A stretch of DNA of 53,184 nucleotides, taken from positions 1 to 53,184 of the forward strand of contig JAKVBQ010000022.1 of the NCBI GenBank assembly GCA_022447205.1. The letters are read 5' to 3'. The notes beneath the pieces were generated by a model, which was not told where the DNA came from, searched no databases, and saw only the letters and a list, made by a program, of their open reading frames with translations. The translations under genes were made by a program, and so were the position numbers. Every line of letters begins with the position of its first letter. The first letter of the stretch is position 1. Shown in pieces: positions 20,439-28,641 of the stretch. This DNA is from Phycisphaerales bacterium. Its GTDB lineage: Bacteria > Planctomycetota > Phycisphaerae > Phycisphaerales > SM1A02.

Positions 20439-20927
20439 ATGGACGACCCGGCACTGAATCTGGTGCTCTACCAGCCCCAGATCCCCAACAACACCGGCAA
20501 CATCGGGCGAACCGCCCTGGCCACCGGCTCACGGCTCCACATCATCCATCCAATCGGCTTCTCGATGGACGCCAAGGCCCGGAGACGGGCGGGGCTGGAC
20601 TACTGGGAGGAGCTCGACGTGGTCGAGCACGAGGACTGGGCCGCCTACCTGGAGGCGACCACGCCCCGTCGACTCTGGCTGTATTCGACCAAGGCGACCT
20701 GCTCCTTCAGGACCCCGACGTACGAACGAGGAGACCACCTCCTCTTCGGCCCTGAGGACGCCGGGGTGCCCCCCGCGATCCATGACTGGGTCCAAACCCG
20801 ATTCGGACCCGAACACAGCCTGAGGATCCCGATGGTCGAGGACCCCGCCGCCCGGAGCCTGAACCTGGCGACCGCCGTAGCAATTGCCGCTTATGAGGCC
20901 CTGAGAGGGCTCCCAGGCGGCTTCTAG
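20439..20927 (+). CDS. trmL: tRNA (cytidine/uridine-34 2'-O)-methyltransferase TrmL
   Basis: 162-residue SPOUT-class enzyme. The knot motifs are clear: LYQPQIPNNTGNIGR near the N-terminus, LLFGPEDAGVP in the middle, and IPM...RSLNLATAVAIAAYE at the end. TrmL methylates the wobble base of tRNA-Leu species using SAM. Length is exactly that of the family minimal form. It is divergent from the EF-G-like gene, with a 131-bp AT-richer gap that must hold both promoters. Confidence 0.92.
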   Translation: MDDPALNLVLYQPQIPNNTGNIGRTALATGSRLHIIHPIGFSMDAKARRRAGLDYWEELDVVEHEDWAAYLEATTPRRLWLYSTKATCSFRTPTYERGDHLLFGPEDAGVPPAIHDWVQTRFGPEHSLRIPMVEDPAARSLNLATAVAIAAYEALRGLPGGF

Positions 20928-21124
20928 AGGCGCCTTGGACAGCAATGCCTCAGGATTCCCGACCACTGGACAGGAATCCCGCAACAACCAGGGTCCACTT
21001 GTGCGTATCCTTTGCTGAGCGGATGAGCGTGGCGAGTGACGGGTCTCGACACGCTGCTGTTCTTTTTGAACGGCCAACAATTTCTTCCACAGCCTTCCGC
21101 CACCGCCAGAGGATCACCCGAACC

Positions 21125-22222
21125 ATGGACAACAACGTGCTCAACTCGATGCCTCAGACCGCGAACCAGACCCCTTCCAGCCGCACCCGCCGAGCGGGCT
21201 TCACCCTCACGGAGCTGCTGGTGGTCATCGGAATCATCGTGATCCTGATCGGCATCCTCCTGCCGGCACTCGGCCGTGCCAGCGCGAAGGCCCGCGAGAC
21301 ATCGACGAGGACCACCCTGAACGAATTCGCCAAGTCGTGCGAGGCGTTCCAGCAGGAGTTCGGCTACTACCCGGGCCTGATCCCGGAGCAGGATCTCGCC
21401 GAGGATCCGATCATGACGAGCACCCAGAACGCGGTGCTGCACCTCGTCGGCGGCGCGGTCCGTGAATCACAGGTCGATCCGAGCGTCTGGGGCGAATACA
21501 TCGGTTCGCCGAACAACGGGTTCATCTACGAACTCCCCAGTGACGACCGGATCTGCATCGTGCCCAACCTGATCGGCCGTGGCCCGCACATCAACGGCCG
21601 CGACTACCCCCCCTTCTACAACCCGAAGGATCGCGAGTTCCTGCTCGACAACTTCAGCGTGGGTGACTACCTGAACGAGTCATCGAGCGCCCAGATCGAC
21701 GGCTTCTCGATCACGCGACTGATCCCGAGCGTCACCGATGCCTGGGGGCAGCCGGTCCTCTACGTGAAGCGGCTGCGGAAGACCGGCCCGCTGGTCTGGC
21801 CGATCACCGGGAACAACCCGAAGCGACCGCAGTTCTCGGCCGAGATGTTCGAGACGATCTTCGAGTTCGCTCGAATCGGCCGAAAGGCCGGTGACCAGGA
21901 GGACAAGAGCCTGGTCAACAGCAACGTGATCGGGAACGACCAGCAGAGGCAGGCGACGATCGCCCAGGCGATCCGGTCCGCGACACTCGGGGTCTGGGAC
22001 AGCCAGGGACTGGGTGCGCAGGACATGGAGCTCGCCGCGCTGGCCGGCACGCCCCGCGGCGCGATCATCGTGTGGAGCCCCGGCGAGGATGCGACGTTCC
22101 TGGCCGCGACCGATGGGCCCGGTTCGGCATCCCAGAACATCTTTACGGTGTTCACCGGCGAATACTTCAACCCGAAGACCATGAGCGACTACGACGACGT
22201 GATCGTCTTCGGCGGTTCCTGA
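21125..22222 (+). CDS. Type II secretion/pilin-like protein with prepilin signal
   Basis: 365 residues. A class III (prepilin) signal follows a 23-residue polar leader: RRAG|FTLTELLVVIGIIVILIGI, with cleavage after Gly and the Glu at +5. The rest is an extracytoplasmic globular domain with no recognised family. Such pseudopilin-like proteins are multiplied in Phycisphaerae. The start at ATG 21125 (MDNNVLN) is chosen because an AGAGGA precedes it by 11 nt; an ATG at 20945 in frame would add 60 residues of unlikely sequence. It ends 32 bp from the convergent Spy-like gene. No secretion machinery is encoded nearby. Confidence 0.8.
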   Translation: MDNNVLNSMPQTANQTPSSRTRRAGFTLTELLVVIGIIVILIGILLPALGRASAKARETSTRTTLNEFAKSCEAFQQEFGYYPGLIPEQDLAEDPIMTSTQNAVLHLVGGAVRESQVDPSVWGEYIGSPNNGFIYELPSDDRICIVPNLIGRGPHINGRDYPPFYNPKDREFLLDNFSVGDYLNESSSAQIDGFSITRLIPSVTDAWGQPVLYVKRLRKTGPLVWPITGNNPKRPQFSAEMFETIFEFARIGRKAGDQEDKSLVNSNVIGNDQQRQATIAQAIRSATLGVWDSQGLGAQDMELAALAGTPRGAIIVWSPGEDATFLAATDGPGSASQNIFTVFTGEYFNPKTMSDYDDVIVFGGS

Positions 22223-22253
22223 CCAGGACGGCGCGAAGTCGATTCACGAGGGT

Positions 22254-22874
22254 TCATTCGAACCCATCGAGGCTTGCGGGCAGCCGATCCGTCGCGCCCC
22301 CGGTCTCTGACATCGAGTCACCGCTCATCGCCTGCCCCGCTTCCTCCATGGGCTGGCTGATCGGGGTCGCCTGCTCCCTGAGGCGCTTGATCGCCTCCTT
22401 GCGCCGGAGCTCACTTCGGATCACCTCGAGACGCTGGCGCAGGTCATCCTGCTGCGCACTCCCGAGGAGCTTCCAGCACGCCAGTTGAAGCTCGGTTGCC
22501 TTGGGCGATTCCGCCTGGAGGCGATCGCGCTCGTCCTTGAGGGGCCTGAGCTCCAGAAGCAGCGCTTCTTCATCAGCCGCACCCGATGCCTCGAGGCGGC
22601 GGATCTGCCTGTTCAGGTCACGAAGACGCTGTTGGGATCGCTTGCGAAACGTCTCGACGCGCTTCCGGAAGGCATCGGCTCGCTCCTCAGCCTCCGATCG
22701 CTGAGCCTCGGTGAGGTCGAGTTCCCGGAACGCCTCGAACCACGCCTGGGCCGGGACGACGGTCTGGCGGCTCGCTCGTCGACGCGCGCCGGTGTCGAGC
22801 ATGCCGAGATTCGAGCGGACCGCCTCGTCAGCCACGTCAGGTCCTCGCAGCAGGTCGGCAGGAGGATCCGCCAC
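22254..22874 (-). CDS. Spy/CpxP-like LTxxQ coiled-coil protein (start possibly frameshifted)
   Basis: 206 residues from GTG 22874, almost wholly helical and charged. It carries LTEAQ (LTxxQ motif), then a heptad-rich stretch and a second motif-like LLGSAQQDDLR. This is the pattern of periplasmic Spy/CpxP-type proteins, which normally have a signal peptide. None is present in this frame, and the frame is closed by a stop at 22935-22937. However, an ATG at 22938 in the neighbouring frame begins MKRHNTAIQATALLGIL, a good signal peptide. Joining both frames in the GGG run near 22886 would restore a normal protein. So the gene may be broken, mis-sequenced or rely on frameshifting. The C-terminal 50 residues are low-complexity. 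Confidence 0.55.
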   Translation of the reverse strand: MADPPADLLRGPDVADEAVRSNLGMLDTGARRRASRQTVVPAQAWFEAFRELDLTEAQRSEAEERADAFRKRVETFRKRSQQRLRDLNRQIRRLEASGAADEEALLLELRPLKDERDRLQAESPKATELQLACWKLLGSAQQDDLRQRLEVIRSELRRKEAIKRLREQATPISQPMEEAGQAMSGDSMSETGGATDRLPASLDGFE

Positions 22875-23036
22875 GACAAGGGACCCGGAGGATCCCGAGG
22901 AGGGCGGTCGCCTGGATGGCTGTGTTGTGTCGTTTCATGACCCTCTTCCGGTTCAGGTGATCATCCGGGACGAGTTGTCCCTATTATCGTGCGCCGGACC
23001 ATCGATGACCAGCACTTCAACAAGGAAATGATGCCA

Positions 23037-24137
23037 ATGGCCTCCCCTCCCCCCCTGACCGAGGATCTCCTGCGCAAGGCACTCTCGGCGGTCGTGGACC
23101 CTGAACTTGGCAAGGACCTGGTCAGCCTCGGCATGGTCAAGGAAGCCTCGATCGATGGTGGGCGCCCGCGCCTCCTGATCGAACTGGCTGCCCAGTCACG
23201 CCACCTCAAGAGCCAGCTGACCGATTCGATCGAACAGGCGATCGAGGCGTGCTGCCAGGAGTCCGGAAGCGCCTGGCAGGGCGTGGAGATCGCCTTCAAG
23301 GAGTCGAGCCCCAGCGACAACGAGCGGGTCAAGGAGGAGCCCTCCGCGCTTCCAGGCGTGAAGCACGTGATCGCGGTCGGAGCCGGCAAGGGCGGCGTCG
23401 GCAAGTCAACGGTGGCGGTGACCCTGGCCCTGGCCCTGGCCCGAAGCGGAGCCCGGGTCGGCCTGCTCGATGGCGACATCTACGGCCCATCGATCCCGAC
23501 CATGCTCGGCCTCGACGATTCGGCCCCGGCGGTCCGCGGATCGAACCTCCTCCCCTTCGAGGTCCACGGGATCAAGGCGATCTCGATCGGCAAGCTCGTC
23601 GATCCGGACAAGCCGTTGATCTGGCGCGGTCCGATGGCACACGGTGCATTCAAGCAGCTGGCGCTGCAGACCGAGTGGGGTGCCCTTGACTACCTCATCG
23701 TGGACCTGCCTCCGGGCACCGGCGACATCCCCCTGACCCTCGCCCAGCTCCTGCCCCTGACCGGCAGCGTCATCGTGTGCACCCCGCAACGCGTCGCCCA
23801 GGAGGATGCGCGCCGTGCGGCCCGCATGTTCCAGCAACTGGGGGTCGAGATCCTCGGGGTGGTCGAGAACATGAGCTCCTTCACCGGCAAGGATGGCACC
23901 GAGTACGACCTCTTCGGCAAGGGTGGCGCGGAGATCCTCGCCCAGACCATGGGCCTCCCCTTCCTCGGCAACCTGCCGATCCACCCCACGCTCCGCCAGA
24001 ACCTTGACGAGGGCACGCCCCAGCGATGCTGGGAAGACGAGCAGGAACTGGGCACCGCTCTCGACGGGCTCGCCAGTCAGCTCTCGAACCGGATCTCGAT
24101 CGCGGCCATGGCCGCACCGACCCTCGAGATCCGCTGA
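23037..24137 (+). CDS. Mrp/ApbC/NBP35-type P-loop ATPase (Fe-S cluster carrier family)
   Basis: 366 residues. An N-terminal MIP18/DUF59 domain (about 8-90, AVVDPELGKDLVSLGMV) is followed by the deviant Walker A GKGGVGKST (117-125). DGDIYGPSIPTM, LPPGTGD and GVVENMSSF are family landmarks. Homologues insert or carry Fe-S clusters. The CxxC pair that usually follows the ENMS motif is absent here (SSFTGKDGTEYDLFG), as in some other Mrp proteins, so classical bridging-cluster binding is doubtful. ATG 23037 has AAGGAA about 10 nt upstream; ATGs at 23028 and 23031 are possible. Ends just before a strong hairpin. Confidence 0.88.
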   Translation: MASPPPLTEDLLRKALSAVVDPELGKDLVSLGMVKEASIDGGRPRLLIELAAQSRHLKSQLTDSIEQAIEACCQESGSAWQGVEIAFKESSPSDNERVKEEPSALPGVKHVIAVGAGKGGVGKSTVAVTLALALARSGARVGLLDGDIYGPSIPTMLGLDDSAPAVRGSNLLPFEVHGIKAISIGKLVDPDKPLIWRGPMAHGAFKQLALQTEWGALDYLIVDLPPGTGDIPLTLAQLLPLTGSVIVCTPQRVAQEDARRAARMFQQLGVEILGVVENMSSFTGKDGTEYDLFGKGGAEILAQTMGLPFLGNLPIHPTLRQNLDEGTPQRCWEDEQELGTALDGLASQLSNRISIAAMAAPTLEIR

Positions 24138-24165
24138 GCCTCGAAGAACGCAAGAACCATTGAAA

Positions 24166-24194
24166 ACGGGCGCCGGCATGAAGCCGGCGCCCGT
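24166..24194. terminator. Bidirectional hairpin between mrp and the metalloprotease gene
   Basis: ACGGGCGCCGGC (24166-24177) pairs with GCCGGCGCCCGT (24183-24194), a perfect 12-bp stem with loop ATGAA. It lies between the stops of two convergent genes and is preceded by AAAA, giving a T-run on the minus strand. Confidence 0.75.
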
Positions 24195-24222
24195 GTCGTC
24201 TTGCAGTGATGTCGGACGTGCC

Positions 24223-27200
24223 TTATGGGCCTATCTCACAGACGTCCGGCACGCCATCGAGGTTCTCGTCCGGCGGCAAGTGGATGAACGAGATGTCCCA
24301 TCCGGTGATGCTGCCGCTGCCCTTGCCACCGACATCGGTGAGGATCAGCTGCCAGGAACCCGCAGCCTCGAGCCCGAGGAAGGCGCCCAAGGGGCCGTCT
24401 GCTCGGAATTCCGTCTGGCCGTCTTCACCGATCGAGCCGGCGTTTTCAGCGGCGTACCTGCAGATCGTCTTGGCGGGACCGTAGTCCTGGAAGACGATCT
24501 CGTTGCCACCGAAGTAGCCGACGGCATCGGTGCATCCGTAGGCCAGAAGCGGAATGTCAAGCGTGGTGCCGCCGGCATCGACGTGCTTCAGGCTGATGTC
24601 GATCTCATTGAGCTGGTTGTGAACCAGCCCATGAATCCGCACACGGACCGAACCGTAGATGATCGCACCGTCGAGAACCTCTTCGTAGTCCTCCGCGCCG
24701 CTTCCTTCAAGCTCGGTCTCGACCGTGATCGTGCTGGTCGCGGAACCGATCGAGGGGAAAGCCACGCCCGGACCAGTGGTCCCCTTGAGAAGGGAATCGT
24801 AGGTTCGATAGGTGCAGGGGATGTTCCCCGAGCAGAGCACCTGAGCGAGTGACGCGCAGTTCTCGTCCCAGACCGTGTCACAGCAGGTCGGATCCAGGGC
24901 ACAGACCTGGGTCTCGCAGGAAGAATCCGTGCAGCCGAGGCGCGGAGGCTGCGAACAGTTGCCCGGTGCGGTGAAGTCACCCGGCAGGCAGCAGATCCGG
25001 TTCGCGATGTTCTGGCAGTCGCTGTCCCAGCCGGTCACGCAGCAGTAGGACGTGTCGACGATGACCGGAGTCGTGCCGTCGGCCTCGGTGTCATCGACAC
25101 CGTCACCGTCCCGGTCGATCGGACCGAGGTAGGTGCAGACCACCTGACCGCAGCTGAGCCCACCGCAGTCCGGATCGCAGATCATGTTGGCGATCGCCAC
25201 GCAATCCGCGTCCCAGATCGTGGTGGCGCAGTAGTCGGTCGTGACGATGATCAACTCACCGGTCACGTCGTCGATGTCGAACTCGCCATCACCGATGTCC
25301 GGCTCACCATCACCATCGGTGTCGATCTCCCACCGGTCGATGGGACCGCTGTAGAGGGAAACCGCGATGGTGCAGTCGGTGTCGGAACAGCCGACCTGAC
25401 CGCTACCGGGGGCTCCACTGCCGCAGTTGCCGGGCACCTCGCAGGTATCGAGGATGAAGTTGCCGTTCAGGTCCCTCGGGGTTGTTCCGTCATCGAGGAA
25501 GGGATCGGCAAGGAGGTCACAGAGGTCTGGGCGATGGTTGGGGCCGAATCCGGGGTACGGTCCGAAGGCCGCAACGAGTCCGTCGATGTCGTCGAGGTCC
25601 TTGTCGCCGTCACCGTCGAAGTCCCACGGGTAGGGACCACCGCAATCCTGCCAGTAATCGGTGTACTCGCACTCGTCGAGGATACCGTTGAGGTCGCAGT
25701 CAAGGGCTCTCGGTTCCAATTCCGAGACCTGGCTCGCGATCTCGCAGGCATCCGGAGCACCGTTCTGGTTGCAGTCCTGCTGGAGGGAGAACTCGCTTTC
25801 GCAAGCATCCGGACGACCATCGCCGTCGCAATCGTCGGTGTAGGGCACCTTCTTGAATTGAAGATTCCAACTGGAGACGGAGCCCTCGTATCCGATACCG
25901 AAGTCGGTGATCTGGAGCAGCCAGACACCGCCAAGCGGTCGGCGGTCGAAGCCACTGGTGATGTCTTCCTGGGGCCGATAGGTTCCGGGGGTGACGTAGG
26001 TGCCACCAAGCCCCCCGGCTGCGGCGACATCACACACCGTGGGTCGTTCAAGGTAGTTGTAGGTCGCCTCGGAGACCGGATCACCGGGCGCATTGAAGGT
26101 GTACTGACCAAGGAAGATCTGAGCCGACCCACCAGGCAGACTGTCGCATTTGACGAGCGTCCAAACACGATCGTCCTGACCGAACTGGCGATGCACGAGA
26201 TTGATCTCGAGGTCGGACAGACGCGAGTGGCGCAGGTTGTTGAGCACGATCGTCGTCGGCTGCAACGCCCAGGCGTTGTTACCGTCATCGTCGTAGGGGA
26301 TCTCGATCGGGGATTCGGTCGTCGTGAAGTCGATGATCTCCAGACGGTCACCTTCGAGAAGTTGTGTGTTCTGGGCAAAGCTGTAGCAACTGTCACCGAG
26401 ACAACCATCGGGGATGCGGTCGCCGTCGATGTCCGGAAGCAGGCCCTGATCGATCTCCTCGGTGTCGAGGATGCCGTTCTGGTTGCAGTCGTACGGAATC
26501 GTGTTGCAGCGATACTGCGGCGTGCCCGGGAAGTCATGGTTCAGTGGTGGCAGTCCGGGGTCGTTGCCGACCAACCCACTTGCGTAGTGACTGATCACCC
26601 AGGCGTTCGCTGCGTTCTCCGCACCATCGTCACAACAGACACAGGGGCAGTCGTCGCCTGCCTGAGGCACGAAGACACCAGTCGCGGACGTCGTTCCGAG
26701 GACGTTCACGTCGGGATTCGAGAAGTGTGGCACACGGATTGAAGGCTCTTCGTCGGCACCCACGTCGGCGGCGTAGGCCATGACCGACTGGAAGATCCGG
26801 CCGGTGGTACCGCCGCCTTCCTGGAGGACTTCAGGGAAACGGTAGCCATAGGCGTACTCGTCGACGGAGAAATGACCTTCATTCTCGAAACCGATGAACT
26901 CACGCGGGGCGACTTCACAGTCGGCCTCCGCCGGCGGGTCCGGGCAGTCGGTGCCTTCGTCGGGGTTCGAATCGATCGCGGAGTTGGGACCTCCGTGGCC
27001 ACCACCAAGGAGATGGCCGATCTCATGCTGGAAGGTGAAATAGCTGGGATCGCTCGCCGCAAGGGTGCTGTAGACCATGCCTGCGGTGTGCACATCACGC
27101 GAGCCGATGCTGGAGCCGCTTGGGATGTTCGCGGCGATGCCCAGAGCACCATCCGGGGGGACATCGGCAACGAGCAGGGTCACCAGGTCCGCACCTCGCT

Positions 27201-28374
27201 CATCACGGAGATCGTTGAAGAGGTTCTCAAGGCCACGCCACTGGGGCTGGATGTTGCGGTAGAGGACCGCGAGGTCGGCCGGGAGCGAGCCCTTGGTTTC
27301 ATAGGGGGTGCTGTTGTCGTACTCGAGGCCGAGCTCCACACCGACGAGACGCGCCTTCATCTTCATGAGCGAGTTCGTGAAGACCAGGTTCATCCTCGCG
27401 ATCTCGAGAATCGCCAGCGACTCGATCTGGACGACATCGTTCCCGTAGAACTCGAGGGCGTCCACGCTGTAGCCGAAGAGGATGTCGACCACATGGTCCG
27501 TGGTCGGAAACCCGTCACAGTCATCGTCCTGAATCGTCCAGTCCGGGGTGTCGGGGCTGTCGGGAACCACATCGACGGGAGCAAGGCAGTTGCTGCCCTC
27601 GCGTCCGACGTAGTTGGCGTTGCTGCCCGGTTCCTTCAAGACGGTGAAGTCCTCATCGAGCCAGTAAGGCTGGCCGTCGATGGTCTGGTCGTCGGTGTCT
27701 CCCCAGCAGTTGAAGTCGATGCCTGCGAGTGCGCCCTGGGTGAGCGGATCGTTTTCAAGGTCGAGGCCACCGAACTCAGCCACGAAGTCATTGGTGCCGC
27801 ACCAGTTTCGAGGCATGTTCTCGGGAGCGGACCGGAGCACCAGTTGCCCACGACTGTTGGGGAGGGCAGTCCAGGACCCCCAGACCGAAGAGCTCACGCT
27901 CGCCACGTCCCCATGCTTGGTCGACAGCACATGGACGATGGAGTACTCGTCACCCATTGCGCTGCCGGTCCAGAGCAGTGACTCCTTCTCGGGTCGAACG
28001 GTCACGAAGACCGGAACGCCCTGGGGGGACATCAGCATGCCGGTTCCGGTGACCGGATCGAAGTTGATGCCGGCCCGACGATCGACGACAAGGGTCTGCA
28101 GCCGTGGAGGCTCCACGACCTCCTTCACGCCATCACCGACCGGCTTCAGCTGGATGCGCCTCTCGTTCCCCTTGCCCTTGGTCGCCTCGGGGCGGGCCGG
28201 CTTGTCGGCAAGGTCCCGGGGACTTGCGAGCCGCTCGCTTCCGGCTGCCTTGCCGGTCTCGGAATCGGGTGTGACTCGGGGCTGGTCGGCGGCAAGGCCG
28301 AGTGCGCCGACGCAGAGAAGGGAACCCGTGAGCAGGGTCACTGAGGTCCGAAGAGTACGGAAGCGTTGCATCAT
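24223..28374 (-). CDS. Large secreted zinc metalloprotease with two P-domains and Cys/Trp-rich repeats
   Basis: 1383 residues with a signal peptide (to about 29, LGLAA). The protease domain holds HEIGHLLGGGH with zinc ligands His450, His454 and His460 and catalytic Glu451, the HExxHxxGxxH metzincin (reprolysin-like) form. Downstream, about 660-840 and 1180-1378, are two proprotein-convertase P (kexin-like) domains ending WLLQITDFG...SWNLQF and WQLILTDVG...GWDISF. Between them are DxDxDG-type Ca-binding repeats (DCDGDGRPDAC, DCNQNGAPDAC) and three copies of a Cys-x-x-x-x-W-D-x-x-C segment with flanking Cys. A large multidomain extracellular protease is indicated. ATG 28371 is an alternative start. 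Single gene, about 270 bp downstream of kbl. Confidence 0.85.
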   Translation of the reverse strand: MMQRFRTLRTSVTLLTGSLLCVGALGLAADQPRVTPDSETGKAAGSERLASPRDLADKPARPEATKGKGNERRIQLKPVGDGVKEVVEPPRLQTLVVDRRAGINFDPVTGTGMLMSPQGVPVFVTVRPEKESLLWTGSAMGDEYSIVHVLSTKHGDVASVSSSVWGSWTALPNSRGQLVLRSAPENMPRNWCGTNDFVAEFGGLDLENDPLTQGALAGIDFNCWGDTDDQTIDGQPYWLDEDFTVLKEPGSNANYVGREGSNCLAPVDVVPDSPDTPDWTIQDDDCDGFPTTDHVVDILFGYSVDALEFYGNDVVQIESLAILEIARMNLVFTNSLMKMKARLVGVELGLEYDNSTPYETKGSLPADLAVLYRNIQPQWRGLENLFNDLRDERGADLVTLLVADVPPDGALGIAANIPSGSSIGSRDVHTAGMVYSTLAASDPSYFTFQHEIGHLLGGGHGGPNSAIDSNPDEGTDCPDPPAEADCEVAPREFIGFENEGHFSVDEYAYGYRFPEVLQEGGGTTGRIFQSVMAYAADVGADEEPSIRVPHFSNPDVNVLGTTSATGVFVPQAGDDCPCVCCDDGAENAANAWVISHYASGLVGNDPGLPPLNHDFPGTPQYRCNTIPYDCNQNGILDTEEIDQGLLPDIDGDRIPDGCLGDSCYSFAQNTQLLEGDRLEIIDFTTTESPIEIPYDDDGNNAWALQPTTIVLNNLRHSRLSDLEINLVHRQFGQDDRVWTLVKCDSLPGGSAQIFLGQYTFNAPGDPVSEATYNYLERPTVCDVAAAGGLGGTYVTPGTYRPQEDITSGFDRRPLGGVWLLQITDFGIGYEGSVSSWNLQFKKVPYTDDCDGDGRPDACESEFSLQQDCNQNGAPDACEIASQVSELEPRALDCDLNGILDECEYTDYWQDCGGPYPWDFDGDGDKDLDDIDGLVAAFGPYPGFGPNHRPDLCDLLADPFLDDGTTPRDLNGNFILDTCEVPGNCGSGAPGSGQVGCSDTDCTIAVSLYSGPIDRWEIDTDGDGEPDIGDGEFDIDDVTGELIIVTTDYCATTIWDADCVAIANMICDPDCGGLSCGQVVCTYLGPIDRDGDGVDDTEADGTTPVIVDTSYCCVTGWDSDCQNIANRICCLPGDFTAPGNCSQPPRLGCTDSSCETQVCALDPTCCDTVWDENCASLAQVLCSGNIPCTYRTYDSLLKGTTGPGVAFPSIGSATSTITVETELEGSGAEDYEEVLDGAIIYGSVRVRIHGLVHNQLNEIDISLKHVDAGGTTLDIPLLAYGCTDAVGYFGGNEIVFQDYGPAKTICRYAAENAGSIGEDGQTEFRADGPLGAFLGLEAAGSWQLILTDVGGKGSGSITGWDISFIHLPPDENLDGVPDVCEIGP
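25000..25210 (-). repeat. Cys/Trp repeat units inside the metalloprotease
   Basis: Two of the three protein-level repeats lie here, around CVTGWDSDCQNIANRIC and CATTIWDADCVAIANMIC; the third (CCDTVWDENCASLAQVLC) lies near 24835-24890. The shared core is T-x-W-D-x-x-C-x-x-[IL]-A. Each unit also has a preceding C-x-x-D/S-x-C segment, suggesting a small disulfide-bonded module. Confidence 0.65.
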
Positions 28375-28641
28375 TCTTTGGTTTCTTCCCGGTCAGAGCA
28401 GTAAAGCAGGACATCCTGCGTAAAAGCCCCCCACATCGATCTATGGACAGTATCTGATCCGTGTTCTGCGGGCAACTTTGGATGACCCCGGAAAAGCCCA
28501 AATGATGCCGCTGAGCGGAACGAAGACGTGATTCCCCTGCTCGAATCCTAGAGGCAGGAATCGAGCGCGGCCATTCCAATCAGAAAAAAAGGGGCGCGAA
28601 ATCAAGGTCTGGAGAGACCCCCACCCCGAATCCTCCCCCAG
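28375..28641. other. Intergenic gap between the metalloprotease and kbl genes
   Basis: 267 nt. It should contain the promoter of the minus-strand metalloprotease gene and the 3' end of the kbl transcript. I see no convincing hairpin, RNA gene or small ORF. An A-run (GAAAAAAAGG) occurs near 28585. Confidence 0.4.

Noticed and set aside
22250-22265. GGGTTC-ATTC-GAACCC hairpin as a terminator
   Set aside because: Only 6 bp, it includes the stop codon of the Spy-like gene and has no T-run; too weak to annotate.
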